Shown piece by piece: positions 34,463 through 44,067 of a DNA stretch of 64,000 bases (within the stretch, counting starts at the first letter, position 1; each line of letters opens with the position of its first letter). The translations under genes and the position numbers were made by a program. Origin of the DNA: CAVURS01 sp963795385 (GTDB lineage: Bacteria; Actinomycetota; Actinomycetes; Actinomycetales; CAVURS01); NCBI GenBank assembly GCA_963795385.1, contig CAWCHK010000003.1, positions 62,001 through 126,000 of the forward strand, in the 5' to 3' direction. Below the pieces are notes generated by a model, which saw nothing but the letters and a program-made list of their open reading frames with translations, had not been told where the DNA came from and made no database searches.

Positions 34463-34500
34463 TAGGGTCGGCGGGACAGCTCGACCGAGCACTCGGTCGA
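34463..34500 (+). promoter_or_regulatory. Predicted promoter with a 20-base palindrome
   Basis: TAGGGT (34463-34468) fits a -10 element. From 34481 to 34500 lies TCGACCGAG, two bases, and its exact complement CTCGGTCGA. The palindrome would sit just after the transcription start, so it could be an operator or a short mRNA hairpin ahead of the DUF948 gene. It could also act as the rarA terminator. Confidence 0.4.
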
Positions 34501-34554
34501 CGAATTCCGATCGCCCAGCCCCGCGCCGTGCGGGGCCCGAGCCGGGGAGTGCCG

Positions 34555-34929
34555 ATGTCGGCTGGTGATGTCGCGGGCCTGATCGCGGCGATCGCTTTCG
34601 TCCTCCTGGTGGGCGCGCTCGCCTACCCGATCGTGAAGGTGGGCAAGCTGGTCGAGGACCTGCGGCACACGGTGCAGGGCGTCTCGGAGCAGACCATCCC
34701 GCTGCTGGCCGAGGTGACGACCACGGTGTCCACGACGAACGCGCAGCTGGTCCGCGTCGACGCCATCACCTCCAACGTCCAGCAGGTCACGACCAACGTC
34801 TCCGCGCTGACCTCCCTGTTCGCCGCGACGCTGGGCTCGCCGCTCGTCAAGGTGGCGGCCTTCAGCTACGGCGTCCGCCAGGCGATGTCCGGGCGCGGCG
34901 CCAGCAAGCGCCGTCAGGGTGGCCGCTGA
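34555..34929 (+). CDS. DUF948 domain-containing membrane protein
   Basis: A 124-residue protein with an N-terminal helix (AGLIAAIAFVLLVGALAYPIV) and an extended amphipathic, coiled-coil-like region rich in Val/Thr/Ser/Gln, typical of DUF948. The function is unknown. ATG 34555 has GGGGAG upstream. It overlaps the next ATG (TGATG), and both small genes precede alaS as in many actinobacteria. Confidence 0.85.
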   Translation: MSAGDVAGLIAAIAFVLLVGALAYPIVKVGKLVEDLRHTVQGVSEQTIPLLAEVTTTVSTTNAQLVRVDAITSNVQQVTTNVSALTSLFAATLGSPLVKVAAFSYGVRQAMSGRGASKRRQGGR

Positions 34930-35150
34930 TGCGACGCCTGTTCTGGCTCGGCCTGGGCGCGACGGCCGGCGTGCTCGTCGTCCGCCGGGTGACCCGCGCG
35001 GCGCAGGCGTACACCCCCGAGGGCGTGGCCCGCTCGATCTCGGGGCTCGGCGACGGCCTGCGCGAGCTCGCCGCCGCCGTCCGCGAGGGGATGGCGGAGC
35101 GCGAGGCCGAGCTGCGGGCGGCCCTCGGGGCCGACGCCGACGCCGCCTGA
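34929..35150 (+). CDS. Small membrane-associated protein before alaS
   Basis: A 73-residue protein beginning MRRLFWLGLGATAGVLVVRR, with one short N-terminal helix and a charged C-terminal helix (LRELAAAVREGMAEREAELR). It is translationally coupled to the DUF948 gene. A similar small protein is regularly found at this place in actinobacteria. Function unknown. Confidence 0.75.
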   Translation: MRRLFWLGLGATAGVLVVRRVTRAAQAYTPEGVARSISGLGDGLRELAAAVREGMAEREAELRAALGADADAA

Positions 35151-35296
35151 GCGCACGCCGATCGGCCGGCCGCACCGAAAACCCTGCGGGACCCGGCAGG
35201 ATGGCCGGGCAGGATATGACTCGACACGCGTCGCCCCGGTAGGTCCGGACCGGCGCAGGCAATCGCCCAGCAAGTCCGACGAAGGGACGTCCCGGG

Positions 35297-38011
35297 ATGC
35301 AGACGGCAGAGATCCGCCGTCGGTGGCTGCGGTTCTTCGCGGACCGCGGCCACGAGGTCGTGCCCAGCGCGTCGCTGGTGTCCGACGACCCGACCCTGCT
35401 CTTCACCGTCGCCGGCATGGTCCCCTTCATCCCGTACTTCACCGCGCAGCAGACCGCGCCGTGGCCGCGCGCGACCAGCGTCCAGAAGTGCGTCCGGACG
35501 CTGGACATCGAGGAGGTCGGCAAGACCACCCGGCACGCGACCTTCTTCCAGATGAACGGCAACTTCTCGTTCGGGGACTACTTCAAGGAAGAGGCGATCG
35601 GCTTCGCCTGGGACCTGGTGACCGGGTCGCAGGCCGAGGGCAAGCTGGGCTTCGACCCGGACACCTTGTGGGCGACGGTCTTCGAGACCGACGACGAGGC
35701 GTACGACATCTGGCGCCGGGTCGCCGGCCTCCCGCCGGAGCGGATCCAGCGGCGCGGCATGGCCGACAACTACTGGTCGACGGGCCTGCCCGGACCGGCC
35801 GGCCCCTGCTCGGAGATCTACATCGACCGCGGTCCGGAGCACGGACGCGCGGGCGGCCCGATCGCCGACGAGGACCGCTACCTGGAGATCTGGAACCTCG
35901 TCTTCATGCAGGACGAGCGGGGCCCGGGCGACGGCAAGTACGACTTCCCCATCCTCGGGCCGCTGCCGAGCCGCAACATCGACACCGGCATGGGCCTGGA
36001 GCGGGTGGCGTACCTCCTGCAGGGCGTCGACAACCTGTACGAGATCGACGAGGTCTACCCCGTCCTCGAGCGGGCCGCCGAGCTGGCCGGCAAGCGCTAC
36101 AGCGGCCGTCCCGGCGACCGCGCCGACGAGGGGCCGGACCAGGGCGACGACGTCCTGCTCCGAGTCGTCGCGGACCACGTCCGCAGCGCGCTGATGCTGA
36201 TCGGCGACGGCATCCTGCCCGGCAACGAGGCCCGCGGCTACGTCGTCCGCCGGCTGATCCGGCGCGCGGTGCGCTCCATGCGGCTGCTGGGCGTGCACGA
36301 CCCGGTGCTGCCGGAGCTGCTGCCGATCAGCCGCGACCGGATGTCGGCGTCCTACCCGGAGATCGCGGCCGACTTCTCCCGGATCAGCCAGGTCGCGTAC
36401 GCCGAGGAGGAGGCGTTCCGGCGCACCCTGACGGCGGGTACGACGATCCTCGACGTGGCCGTGCAGACGACGAAGAAGGCTGGCGCCCAACGGATCTCGG
36501 GTGAGCAGGCGTTCCAGCTGCACGACACCTACGGCTTCCCGATCGACCTGACGCTGGAGATGGCTGCCGAGCAGGGCGTGGGTGTCGACGAGGACGGCTT
36601 CCGCCGGTTGATGACCGAGCAGCGCGACCGGGCCAAGGCCGACGCGCGGTCCAAGAAGCAGGGGGCCGGGGGTGCGTCGGCGTACCGCGGGATCGCGGAC
36701 GGTCTCGGCGGCCCGGTCCGGTTCACGGGCTACGACGAGGTGACGTCCGAGGGTCGCGTGGCCGGCCTGCTCGTCGACGGCGAGCCGGTCCAGTCGGCCG
36801 GCGAGGGCGACGCCGTGGAGCTGGTCCTGGACCGGACGCCCTTCTACGCCGAGGGTGGTGGCCAGCTGGCCGACGCCGGGCGGGTGGAGCTGGCCAGCGG
36901 CGCGGTGGTCGAGGTCGAGGACGTGCAGCAGCCGTTCAAGGGGCTGATCGTGCACCGGGCGCGGGTCGTGTCCGGTCAGGTCGACGTCGGCTTGGAGGCG
37001 CACTCGATCGTCGACGTCGACCGGCGCAAGGCGATCAGCCGGGCCCACACCGCGACCCACATGGTGCACAAGGCGATCCGGGATGCGTTGGGGGACACCG
37101 CAACCCAGGCCGGCTCGGAGAACGCACCCGGCCGCTTCCGGTTCGACTTCCAGGCCTCGTCGGCGGTGCCGCCCAGCGTGCTCTCCGACGTCGAGGCCGA
37201 GGTGAACGCGATGCTTGCGGAGGACCTGGCCGTTCACGCCGAGGTCATGACGCAGGCGCAGGCGCGCGAGATCGGCGCGATGGCGCTCTTCGGCGAGAAG
37301 TACGGCGACGAGGTCCGGGTCGTCTCGGTCGGCGACTGGGCCCGTGAGCTCTGCGGAGGCACGCACGCGCAGCGGTCCGGCCAGCTCGGGCTGGTGAAGC
37401 TGTTGGGAGAGAGCTCGATCGGCGCGGGTGTGCGCCGGGTCGAGGCCCTCGTCGGCGCCGACGCCTACGGCTTCCTGGCCCGCGAGCACGCGTTGGTGGG
37501 ACAGCTGACCGAGGCGTTGAAGGTCCGCCGCGAGGAGCTGCCGGAGCGGGTCGCGTCGATCGTGAGCCGGTTGAGGGACGCCGAGCGCGAGATCGAGGCG
37601 ATGCGGACCCAGCAGGTGCTCTCGGACGCGGCCGCCCTGGTCGACGGGGCGACCGACGTGTTCGGCGTCCGGGTCGTGAGCCGCAACGCCGGCGCCGGCG
37701 TCGGGGCCGACGACCTGCGCACGCTCGCGCTGGACATCCGCGGCCGGATGGGCGACTCGGGCCCGGCGGTGGTCGCGCTCGCCGGTGTCAGCAACGAGCG
37801 GCCTGCCGTCGTGATCGCCACCAACGAGGAGGCCCGGCGCTGGGGCGTCAAGGCCCACGAGCTCGTGCGCCTCGCGGCGCGCACCATGGGTGGCGGCGGG
37901 GGCGGCAAGGACGACATCGCCCAGGGCGGCGGCACCGACGTCACCAAGGTCGACGAGGCGCTGTCCCTGGTCGAGCACGCGGTCGGCGAAGCGGTGACTC
38001 GCAGCTCGTGA
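35297..38011 (+). CDS. alaS: Alanyl-tRNA synthetase
   Basis: Alanine-tRNA ligase (904 residues). The N-terminal class II core begins IRRRWLRFFADRGHEVVPSA; motif 2 region is near SVQKCVRTLDI; the editing domain has the zinc motif HTATHMVH (about residue 580) and CGGTHAQRSG; the C-Ala domain ends with GGGGGGKDDIAQGGG. ATG 35297 has GAAGGGACG upstream. The stop overlaps the GTG of ruvX. No T-box is seen in the leader. Confidence 0.97.
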   Translation: MQTAEIRRRWLRFFADRGHEVVPSASLVSDDPTLLFTVAGMVPFIPYFTAQQTAPWPRATSVQKCVRTLDIEEVGKTTRHATFFQMNGNFSFGDYFKEEAIGFAWDLVTGSQAEGKLGFDPDTLWATVFETDDEAYDIWRRVAGLPPERIQRRGMADNYWSTGLPGPAGPCSEIYIDRGPEHGRAGGPIADEDRYLEIWNLVFMQDERGPGDGKYDFPILGPLPSRNIDTGMGLERVAYLLQGVDNLYEIDEVYPVLERAAELAGKRYSGRPGDRADEGPDQGDDVLLRVVADHVRSALMLIGDGILPGNEARGYVVRRLIRRAVRSMRLLGVHDPVLPELLPISRDRMSASYPEIAADFSRISQVAYAEEEAFRRTLTAGTTILDVAVQTTKKAGAQRISGEQAFQLHDTYGFPIDLTLEMAAEQGVGVDEDGFRRLMTEQRDRAKADARSKKQGAGGASAYRGIADGLGGPVRFTGYDEVTSEGRVAGLLVDGEPVQSAGEGDAVELVLDRTPFYAEGGGQLADAGRVELASGAVVEVEDVQQPFKGLIVHRARVVSGQVDVGLEAHSIVDVDRRKAISRAHTATHMVHKAIRDALGDTATQAGSENAPGRFRFDFQASSAVPPSVLSDVEAEVNAMLAEDLAVHAEVMTQAQAREIGAMALFGEKYGDEVRVVSVGDWARELCGGTHAQRSGQLGLVKLLGESSIGAGVRRVEALVGADAYGFLAREHALVGQLTEALKVRREELPERVASIVSRLRDAEREIEAMRTQQVLSDAAALVDGATDVFGVRVVSRNAGAGVGADDLRTLALDIRGRMGDSGPAVVALAGVSNERPAVVIATNEEARRWGVKAHELVRLAARTMGGGGGGKDDIAQGGGTDVTKVDEALSLVEHAVGEAVTRSS

Positions 38012-38475
38012 GGCCCGGCGTGCGGCTCGGCGTCGACGTCGGCAGCGTGCGGGTCGGCGTCGCAGCCAGCGACCCGGGCGGCCTGCTGGCGACACCGGTC
38101 GACACGCTGCGCCGGGACGACGGGGGCAGCCAGGACCTCCGGCAGATCGCCGCGCTCGTCGTGGAGCGCGACGCGGTCGAGGTCGTCGTCGGGCTGCCGC
38201 GCGGGCTGTCCGGACGGGACGGTCCGGCCGCCGCCATCGCCCGGGCCTACGCCGGAGAGCTGGCCGTGCTGGTGGCGCCGGTCCCCGTACGGCTGGTGGA
38301 CGAGCGGCTCAGCACCGTCAGCGCCCATCAGGCCCTGCGCGCATCAGGTGTGCGTGAGCGCAAGGGCCGCAAGGTCGTGGACCAGGTCGCGGCGGTGATG
38401 ATCCTGCAGCTCGCGCTGGACACCGAGCGCGCGACCGGCCGGCCCGTCGGAGAGGCCGTCGCGGTGGCGGGGTGA
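38008..38475 (+). CDS. ruvX: Holliday junction resolvase-like RuvX (YqgF)
   Basis: YqgF-family nuclease (155 residues), in E. coli involved in 16S rRNA 5' processing. The RNase H-like fold is indicated by LGVDVGSVRVGVAASDP, VVVGLPRGLSG, RLVDERLSTVSAHQAL and VDQVAAVMILQLAL, with the expected acidic residues. GTG 38008 overlaps the alaS stop; its own stop overlaps the next GTG. mltG normally follows directly; here an oxidase gene intervenes. Confidence 0.93.
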   Translation: MRPGVRLGVDVGSVRVGVAASDPGGLLATPVDTLRRDDGGSQDLRQIAALVVERDAVEVVVGLPRGLSGRDGPAAAIARAYAGELAVLVAPVPVRLVDERLSTVSAHQALRASGVRERKGRKVVDQVAAVMILQLALDTERATGRPVGEAVAVAG

Positions 38476-40031
38476 GCGGCCTCAGCCGCCGGCAGGCGCT
38501 CCGGATGGCGGCCGGTGGAGTCGCCGTCGGCCTGGTCGCCGGCTGCACCAGCGGGAGCGGCCAGTCGAAGCCGTCGCCGTCGCCCGCGGCCCCGACCACC
38601 ACGGGCGGGTCGGGCGGTGGCTCGGGCCGGCTGACCGAGGCCGACTGGACGGCGCTGGCGGCCGGCCTGACCGGGTCCCTTGTGCGGCCCGGCTCGGGCT
38701 CGTTCGTCGCGGCGCACCGGCTCTACGACCCTCGGTGGGACACGGTCACGCCGGCGGCTGTGCTCCGCGCCGCGTCGGCCGAGGACGTTGCGGAGGCCGT
38801 GCGGTTCGCGGCCCGGCACGGGCTCCGCCTCGCGCCTCGAGGCGGAGGCCACTCCTACCTCGGCGGGTCGTCAGTGTCCGGCGGCCTGGTGGTGGACACC
38901 CGAGCGATGGGATCCGTGACGTACGACGCCGCCACGGCCACGGCCACGATCGGCGGCGGCGCGCTGCTGGGCGACGTCTACGCGGCGCTCGCTGCCCATG
39001 GCCGCGGCATCTCGGCGGGCACCTGCCCGACCGTCGGCCTGGCCGGGCTGGCTCAGGGCGGCGGCTTCGGGGTGTTCGACCGCGCTCATGGCCTGACCTG
39101 CGACGGCATCGTCGAGCTCGACGTGGTCACGGCCGACGGGTCGGCGAGAACCGTTGACGCCGAACGCGATCCGGACCTGTTCTGGGCGTTGCGCGGTGGA
39201 GGCGGGGGTGACTTCGCCATCGTCACCGGCCTGCGGACCAAGACCTTTGCGGCGGGCGACGTCGGCCGCTGGTCGGCCCGTTGGCCGTGGTCCCGGGCCG
39301 TCGCCGTAATTGCCGGGTGGCAACAGTTCATCCAGGCGGCGCCGGACGAGGTCTGGGCCAACCTGCACCTGGACGTCGTGCCGGGATCGGAGCCCGGCGT
39401 CGTGGTGATCGGGGTCGCGCATGGCGGCCGGCACCCGCAGGCCGACCTCGACGCCCTGGTCCGTCGGGTCGGCAGCACCCCGCGTTCGACGACGGCCTCG
39501 GTGCACACGCATCTGGACACGGTGCTCTCCCTGGCCGGCTGCTCCACCAGCGCCGGCTGCCACCTGCCCCCGGCGGGCTCGATCGCGCGCGAGTCGTTCG
39601 TGGCGGGGAGCTCGGTCCCGACGACGTGGCTCGGCCCGGCGGGCATCCAGCGTCTCGTCGCCGCGGTGTCGCGGGGGCACGGGTGGTCGGGCGAGCGGCA
39701 CGCGATCTGCGACCCGCTGGGTGGCGCAATCGCGCGCGTACCGGCGAGCTCGACGGCCTTCCCGTGGCGGGCGGCGCCCTTCACGGTGCAGTGGTACGCC
39801 AAGCTCCCGGTGTCCCACCCGGCCGCGGACGTCCGGGCCGCGCAGGAATGGGTCGCGGCCGCGCGCGCCGGGACGGCCGCGGACAGCCCGGGCGCCTACG
39901 TGAACTACCCCAGCCCGGACGTCCAGCACCCCGCGACGTACCGCGGCCAGAGCTACGCGCGGCTGCGCCGGGTCAAGGCGACGGCCGACCCGGGTGGCCT
40001 CCTCAGGCCGCCCTCAGGCGTGCCGGGGTAG
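38472..40031 (+). CDS. Tat-exported FAD-binding oxidoreductase (berberine bridge-like)
   Basis: A 519-residue secreted flavoprotein. The N-terminus LSRRQALRMAAGGVAVGLVAGC combines a twin-arginine motif with a lipobox, so it is probably exported folded and lipid-anchored. The FAD domain holds RGGGHSYLGGSS, with the His that forms an 8-alpha bond, and GTCPTVGLAGLAQGGGFG, with the Cys of the 6-S bond, so bicovalent flavin is likely. The C-terminal BBE motif is reduced to QSYARLRRVKATADPGGLL. Substrate unknown, often an oligosaccharide or aromatic alcohol. It interrupts the usual ruvX-mltG pair. Confidence 0.85.
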   Translation: MSGLSRRQALRMAAGGVAVGLVAGCTSGSGQSKPSPSPAAPTTTGGSGGGSGRLTEADWTALAAGLTGSLVRPGSGSFVAAHRLYDPRWDTVTPAAVLRAASAEDVAEAVRFAARHGLRLAPRGGGHSYLGGSSVSGGLVVDTRAMGSVTYDAATATATIGGGALLGDVYAALAAHGRGISAGTCPTVGLAGLAQGGGFGVFDRAHGLTCDGIVELDVVTADGSARTVDAERDPDLFWALRGGGGGDFAIVTGLRTKTFAAGDVGRWSARWPWSRAVAVIAGWQQFIQAAPDEVWANLHLDVVPGSEPGVVVIGVAHGGRHPQADLDALVRRVGSTPRSTTASVHTHLDTVLSLAGCSTSAGCHLPPAGSIARESFVAGSSVPTTWLGPAGIQRLVAAVSRGHGWSGERHAICDPLGGAIARVPASSTAFPWRAAPFTVQWYAKLPVSHPAADVRAAQEWVAAARAGTAADSPGAYVNYPSPDVQHPATYRGQSYARLRRVKATADPGGLLRPPSGVPG

Positions 40032-40096
40032 AGTGACGCGATCTCGGCGGGGGCCAGGACAGCTGGACAGCTCAGGACGAAAGGCGAGCGCTCCTC

Positions 40097-41241
40097 ATGT
40101 CGGAGCTCCACCCGCTCGACGCCCTCGTTGGCGGTGAGCCCGTCGCTCACGCGCACCGGGCAAGCCGTCGGCGACGCCGCCGCAAGCGTCGCGGTCGACG
40201 GCTCCTCGTGCTGCTGGTCGCCCTGGTCGTGGTCGGCGGGGCGGTCTTCGCGTCGATGACGTTCATCAAGCCGATCTACGACTCGGTCACGGCGAGCAAG
40301 GACTACAAGGGTTCGGGCACCGGCACGGTCAAGGTGCAGATCCAGCCCGGGCAGTCCGGCCGGTCGATCGGGCAGACCCTGGAGCAGGACGGCGTCGTCA
40401 AGACCGCCGGGGCGTTCGCGTCGGCGGTGTCCGGCAATCCGGACGCGGCGGAGCATCCAGCCCGGCACCTACCAGCTGCACTCCAAGATGAGCGCCTCGA
40501 GCGCGCTCGCGCTGCTGCTCGACCCGTCGTCCCGGATCACCGAGCGGGTGACGGTCCGCGAGGGTCTGCGCGCGAGCGCCATCATCGCCTTGCTGGCCAA
40601 GCAGACCGGCCAGCCGCTGAGCGCCTACCAGGCGGCGCTGAAGAACCCGCAGGTGATCGGCCTCCCGGCGTGGGCGCACGGCAAGGTCGAGGGTCTGCTC
40701 TGGCCCGCGACGTACACGTTCGAGCCGAAAACCACTGCGGCCAACCAGCTCTCGATCATGATCGGCGAGGCGACCAAGCAGCTGACCAAGGCGAACGTGC
40801 CGGACGCGCAGGCCCTGAAGGTGCTCACGATCGCCTCGATCGTCCAGGTCGAGGCGCGAGCCAAGGCGGACGGGCTCAAGGTCGCGCGGGTGCTGGACAA
40901 CCGGCTGGCGATCGGCATGAAGCTGCAGCTGGACTCGACCGTCAGCTACGTCACCGGCAAGCCCGGAGTGGCGACCACGGCGGCCGACCGGGCCAACCCG
41001 TCGCCGTACAACACCTACAACCACGTGGGACTGCCGCCGGGCCCGATCAGCAACCCGGGCCTGGACGCGATCACCGCCGCGCAGCACCCGGCCGCCGGCT
41101 CGCTGGCTCTACTTCGTCACCGTCAACCCGACGACCGGGGAGACGAAGTTCGCGACCACCAGCGCCGAGGCGGCCGCCAACACGGCCGAGTTCAACGCCT
41201 GGTGCTCGGCGCACGCGGCGGCCTGCAGGGGCACCGGCTAG
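40097..41241 (+). pseudogene. mltG: Endolytic transglycosylase MltG (frameshifted)
   Basis: Membrane-bound lytic transglycosylase that cuts growing peptidoglycan. One transmembrane helix follows a basic stretch (RRRRKRRGRRLLVLLVALVV); the YceG domain shows VQIQPGQSGRSIGQTL, then ASIVQVEARAK containing the catalytic Glu, and SPYNTYNHVGLPPGPISNPG. The frame is broken twice: one extra G near 40450 (after SGNPDAA) and one extra C near 41103 (before WLYFVTVNP). Corrected, the protein is about 380 residues and complete, ending CRGTG. I believe the breaks are sequencing errors. Confidence 0.88.
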
Positions 41242-41243
41242 CC

Positions 41244-42125
41244 ATGGCGCACGGACCGCCGGCCGGACCTGCCCGGGCCGCCGGCGTGATGGGCTCACCT
41301 ATCGCGCACTCCCTCTCGCCCGTCCTGCATCGCGCGGCGTACGACGGTCTCGGGCTGACCTCCTGGACCTACGACGCGATGGAGGTCGACGAGGCCGCCC
41401 TGCCGGCCGCGCTGGACCGGCTCGGGCACGGAATGGGTGGGTGTGTCCCTGACCATGCCGCTGAAGCAGGCCGTGCTCCCTCTGCTGGACGGCGTCAGCG
41501 ATCTGGCGCGAGCCGTCGGCGCGGTCAACACCGTGACCCTCGCGTGCCGGACGTCGGCTCCGGGGACAACACGGACGTCGCGCGGCATCCTGGCCGCGCT
41601 CGCCGGTGGTGGCGTCGACCGGGCCACCGGCTGCGGTCGTCCTCGGCGGAGGGGCCACTGCGGCGTCCGCACTGGCCGCCCTGGCCGCGGCTCGGCGAGC
41701 CTCGAGCCGGTCGTGGTCGTGCGGTCGTCCGCGCGTTCGGCGCCCCTGCTCGAGGCGGCGGGCCGGCTCGGCGTCCGCCCGCAGCTGGTCGGATGGGACG
41801 CGGCCCCCGAGCTCGCCGTCTCGGCATCGGTCGTGGTCAGCACCGTGCCGCGCGGGCGCGGCGGACGCTGCTGGCGGCCGGTCTGGGCGGCGCGACGCGG
41901 GAGTCCTGCTCGACGTCGTCTACCGGCCCTGGCCGACCCCGCTCGCGACCGCCTGGGCAGCCGGTGGAGGCGAGGTGGTCTCCGGGCTGGAGATGCTGGT
42001 GCACCAGGCCGCCGCGCAGGTCGAGCACTGGACCGGGCAGCTCCCGGACACCGATGCGATGCGCTCGGCGGCGCGCGCCGCCCTCCAGGCGGACGCTCCT
42101 CGACACCCTCACTGAGCGTCACTAG
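41244..42125 (+). pseudogene. aroE: Shikimate dehydrogenase (frameshifted)
   Basis: Reduces 3-dehydroshikimate to shikimate with NADPH. Substrate-binding AAGVMGSPIAHSLSPVLHRAAYDGLGL, MPLKQAVLPL and VGAVNT are seen, then GDNTDVAGILAAL, the nucleotide loop LGGGATAASALAAL, and the end EMLVHQAAAQVEHWTG. The reading frame breaks at least six times (near 41434, 41546, 41592, 41625, 41690, 41860 and 42100); most breaks are one extra base, one is a missing base. Corrected length is about 285 residues, normal. ATG 41244 is three bases after mltG. Other aro genes lie 14 kb downstream. Confidence 0.85.
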
Positions 42126-42241
42126 GCCCGTTCCCGTCAAGACCCGCAGGTAACGCGCCGATAGGCCAACTGGTGGTCCCCTCCTCACGTCATCCGGCGT
42201 GGGGGCAGTCGTGGGACCTGGGCGGGAGGAGCCGGTAAGCC

Positions 42242-43907
42242 ATGCAGCTGACCGACATCTTGCTGAATGACGGCCTCGTGTCCGAGTCCCAGCTGACAGC
42301 GGCGTACGACGAGCACCAGCGGGACGGGCGCAGCCTGGGCCGCGTGCTGGTCGACCAGGGCGTGCTCTCCGAGTCGCAGCTGGTGGCGGCGCTGGCCCAG
42401 CAGGTCGGGCTGCCGTTCGTCGACCTCAGCGAGTACTCCGTCGACGGCTCCGCCATCGGGCGGGTTCCTGGCGGCGTCTGCCGCCGGCACGTGGCCCTGC
42501 CGATCGCCTACGAGGACGGCCGGCTGCTCGTGGCCATGGCCGACCCGGGCAACGTCTTCGCCCTCGACGACTTCCGTTCGATCACCGGCATGGACGTGCG
42601 GCCGGTCGTCGCCACCAAGGGCGACGTGCTCGCGGCGATCGACCGGTTCTACCGCGCCGACGCCGACATGGACGACATCACGGCCTCGATGGAGGTGGAC
42701 GCGGAGGAGGAGGACCTCTCCAAGGTCCGCGAGGTCGTCGAGGACGCGCCGATCGTCAAGTACGTCAACCTGTTGATCACCCAGGCGATCCAGGACCGCG
42801 CGTCGGACATCCACATCGAGCCGGGCGAGTTCGACCTGCGGGTCCGCTACCGGATCGACGGGGTGCTGCACGAGGTCATGCGCTCGCCCCGCGCGATCCA
42901 GTCCGGCGTCATCTCCCGGCTGAAGATCATGGCCGACATCAACATCGCCGAGCGCCGCATCCCCCAGGACGGCCGGCTGTCGGTCTCGGCTCACGGCAAG
43001 AAGATCGACCTCCGGGTGGCGACGCTGCCGACCGTGTGGGGCGAGAAGGTCGTCATGCGAGTGCTGGACAACAGCACGGCGCGGCTGGACCTGGCCGACC
43101 TCGGCTTCGGCGCCTCGAACTACGAGCGCTACTCCAAGAGCTTCACCAAGCCCTACGGGATGATGCTCGTCACCGGTCCCACCGGTTCCGGCAAGTCGAC
43201 GACGCTCTACGCCACGCTGAACATCGTCAGCAAGCCCGAGGTCAACGTCATCACCGTCGAGGACCCGGTCGAGTACCGGCTGCCCGGCATCAACCAGGTG
43301 CAGACGCAACGCCAAGGCCGGCCTGACCTTCGCCTCCGCCCTGCGCTCGATCCTGCGATCGGACCCCGACGTCGTCCTCATCGGTGAGATCCGCGACCAC
43401 GAGACGGCCCAGATCGCGGTCGAGGCCTCGCTCACCGGTCACCTCGTCCTGTCCGACCCTGCACACCAACGACGCGCCCAGCTCGATCACCCGGCTGACC
43501 GAGATGGGCATCGAGCCCTTCCTCGTCGGCTCCGCGCTGGACTGCGTTCTGGCCCAACGGCTCACCCGCCGGCTGTGCGACAAGTGCAAGGAGCGCCTAC
43601 ACGCCGGAGGCCGAGCACCTCGAGCGGGTCGGCTACCCCTGGAGCCCGGGGGAGCAGCTGCCGACGCTCTACCGGCCCGTCGGCTGCTCCGGCGTGCTCC
43701 AAGACCGGCTACAAGGGCCGGATCGCGCTGCACGAGGTCATGGAGGTGACCGAGGACATCGAGCGACTCACCGTCGAGCGGGCCTCGGCCGCCGCGATCG
43801 GCGAGATCGCCCGCGCCCAGGGCATGTTGACCCTCCGCGCCGACGGCATGACCAAGGTCGGCCAGGGCGTCACCTCGATCGAGGAGATCCTCCGCGTCGT
43901 CGTCTGA
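42242..43907 (+). pseudogene. pilB: Type IV pilus assembly ATPase PilB (frameshifted)
   Basis: Hexameric ATPase powering pilus extension. An N-terminal T2SSE domain (LTDILLNDGLVSESQLTAAY) precedes the motor with Walker A VTGPTGSGKSTTLYATL, Walker B region PDVVLIGEIRDHETAQIAVE and a tetracysteine zinc site (CDKCKE and GCSACSKTGYKGR, read across frames). Four single extra bases near 43307, 43455, 43596 and 43691 split the C-terminal third. Corrected length is about 554 residues, intact, ending SIEEILRVVV. First gene of the pilus cluster, 116 bases after aroE. Confidence 0.92.
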
Positions 43908-44067
43908 GCCCACCGGCTCGAGGTCGTGACGATCACGCTCGCTCGCAAGCCTCAAGACGTGCCTTCGCGTACGCCGATAGCCCATCCGAGGGCTGCTCAC
44001 CGCGGTCCACCCGAACCAGCACCAACTAGCTCGCACGCGACCGGCCGGTCGCAACGAGGGGAGACCC

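Noticed and set aside
35151..35296. T-box riboswitch ahead of alaS
   Set aside because: No T-box sequence or specifier-loop stem could be found in the 146-base leader.
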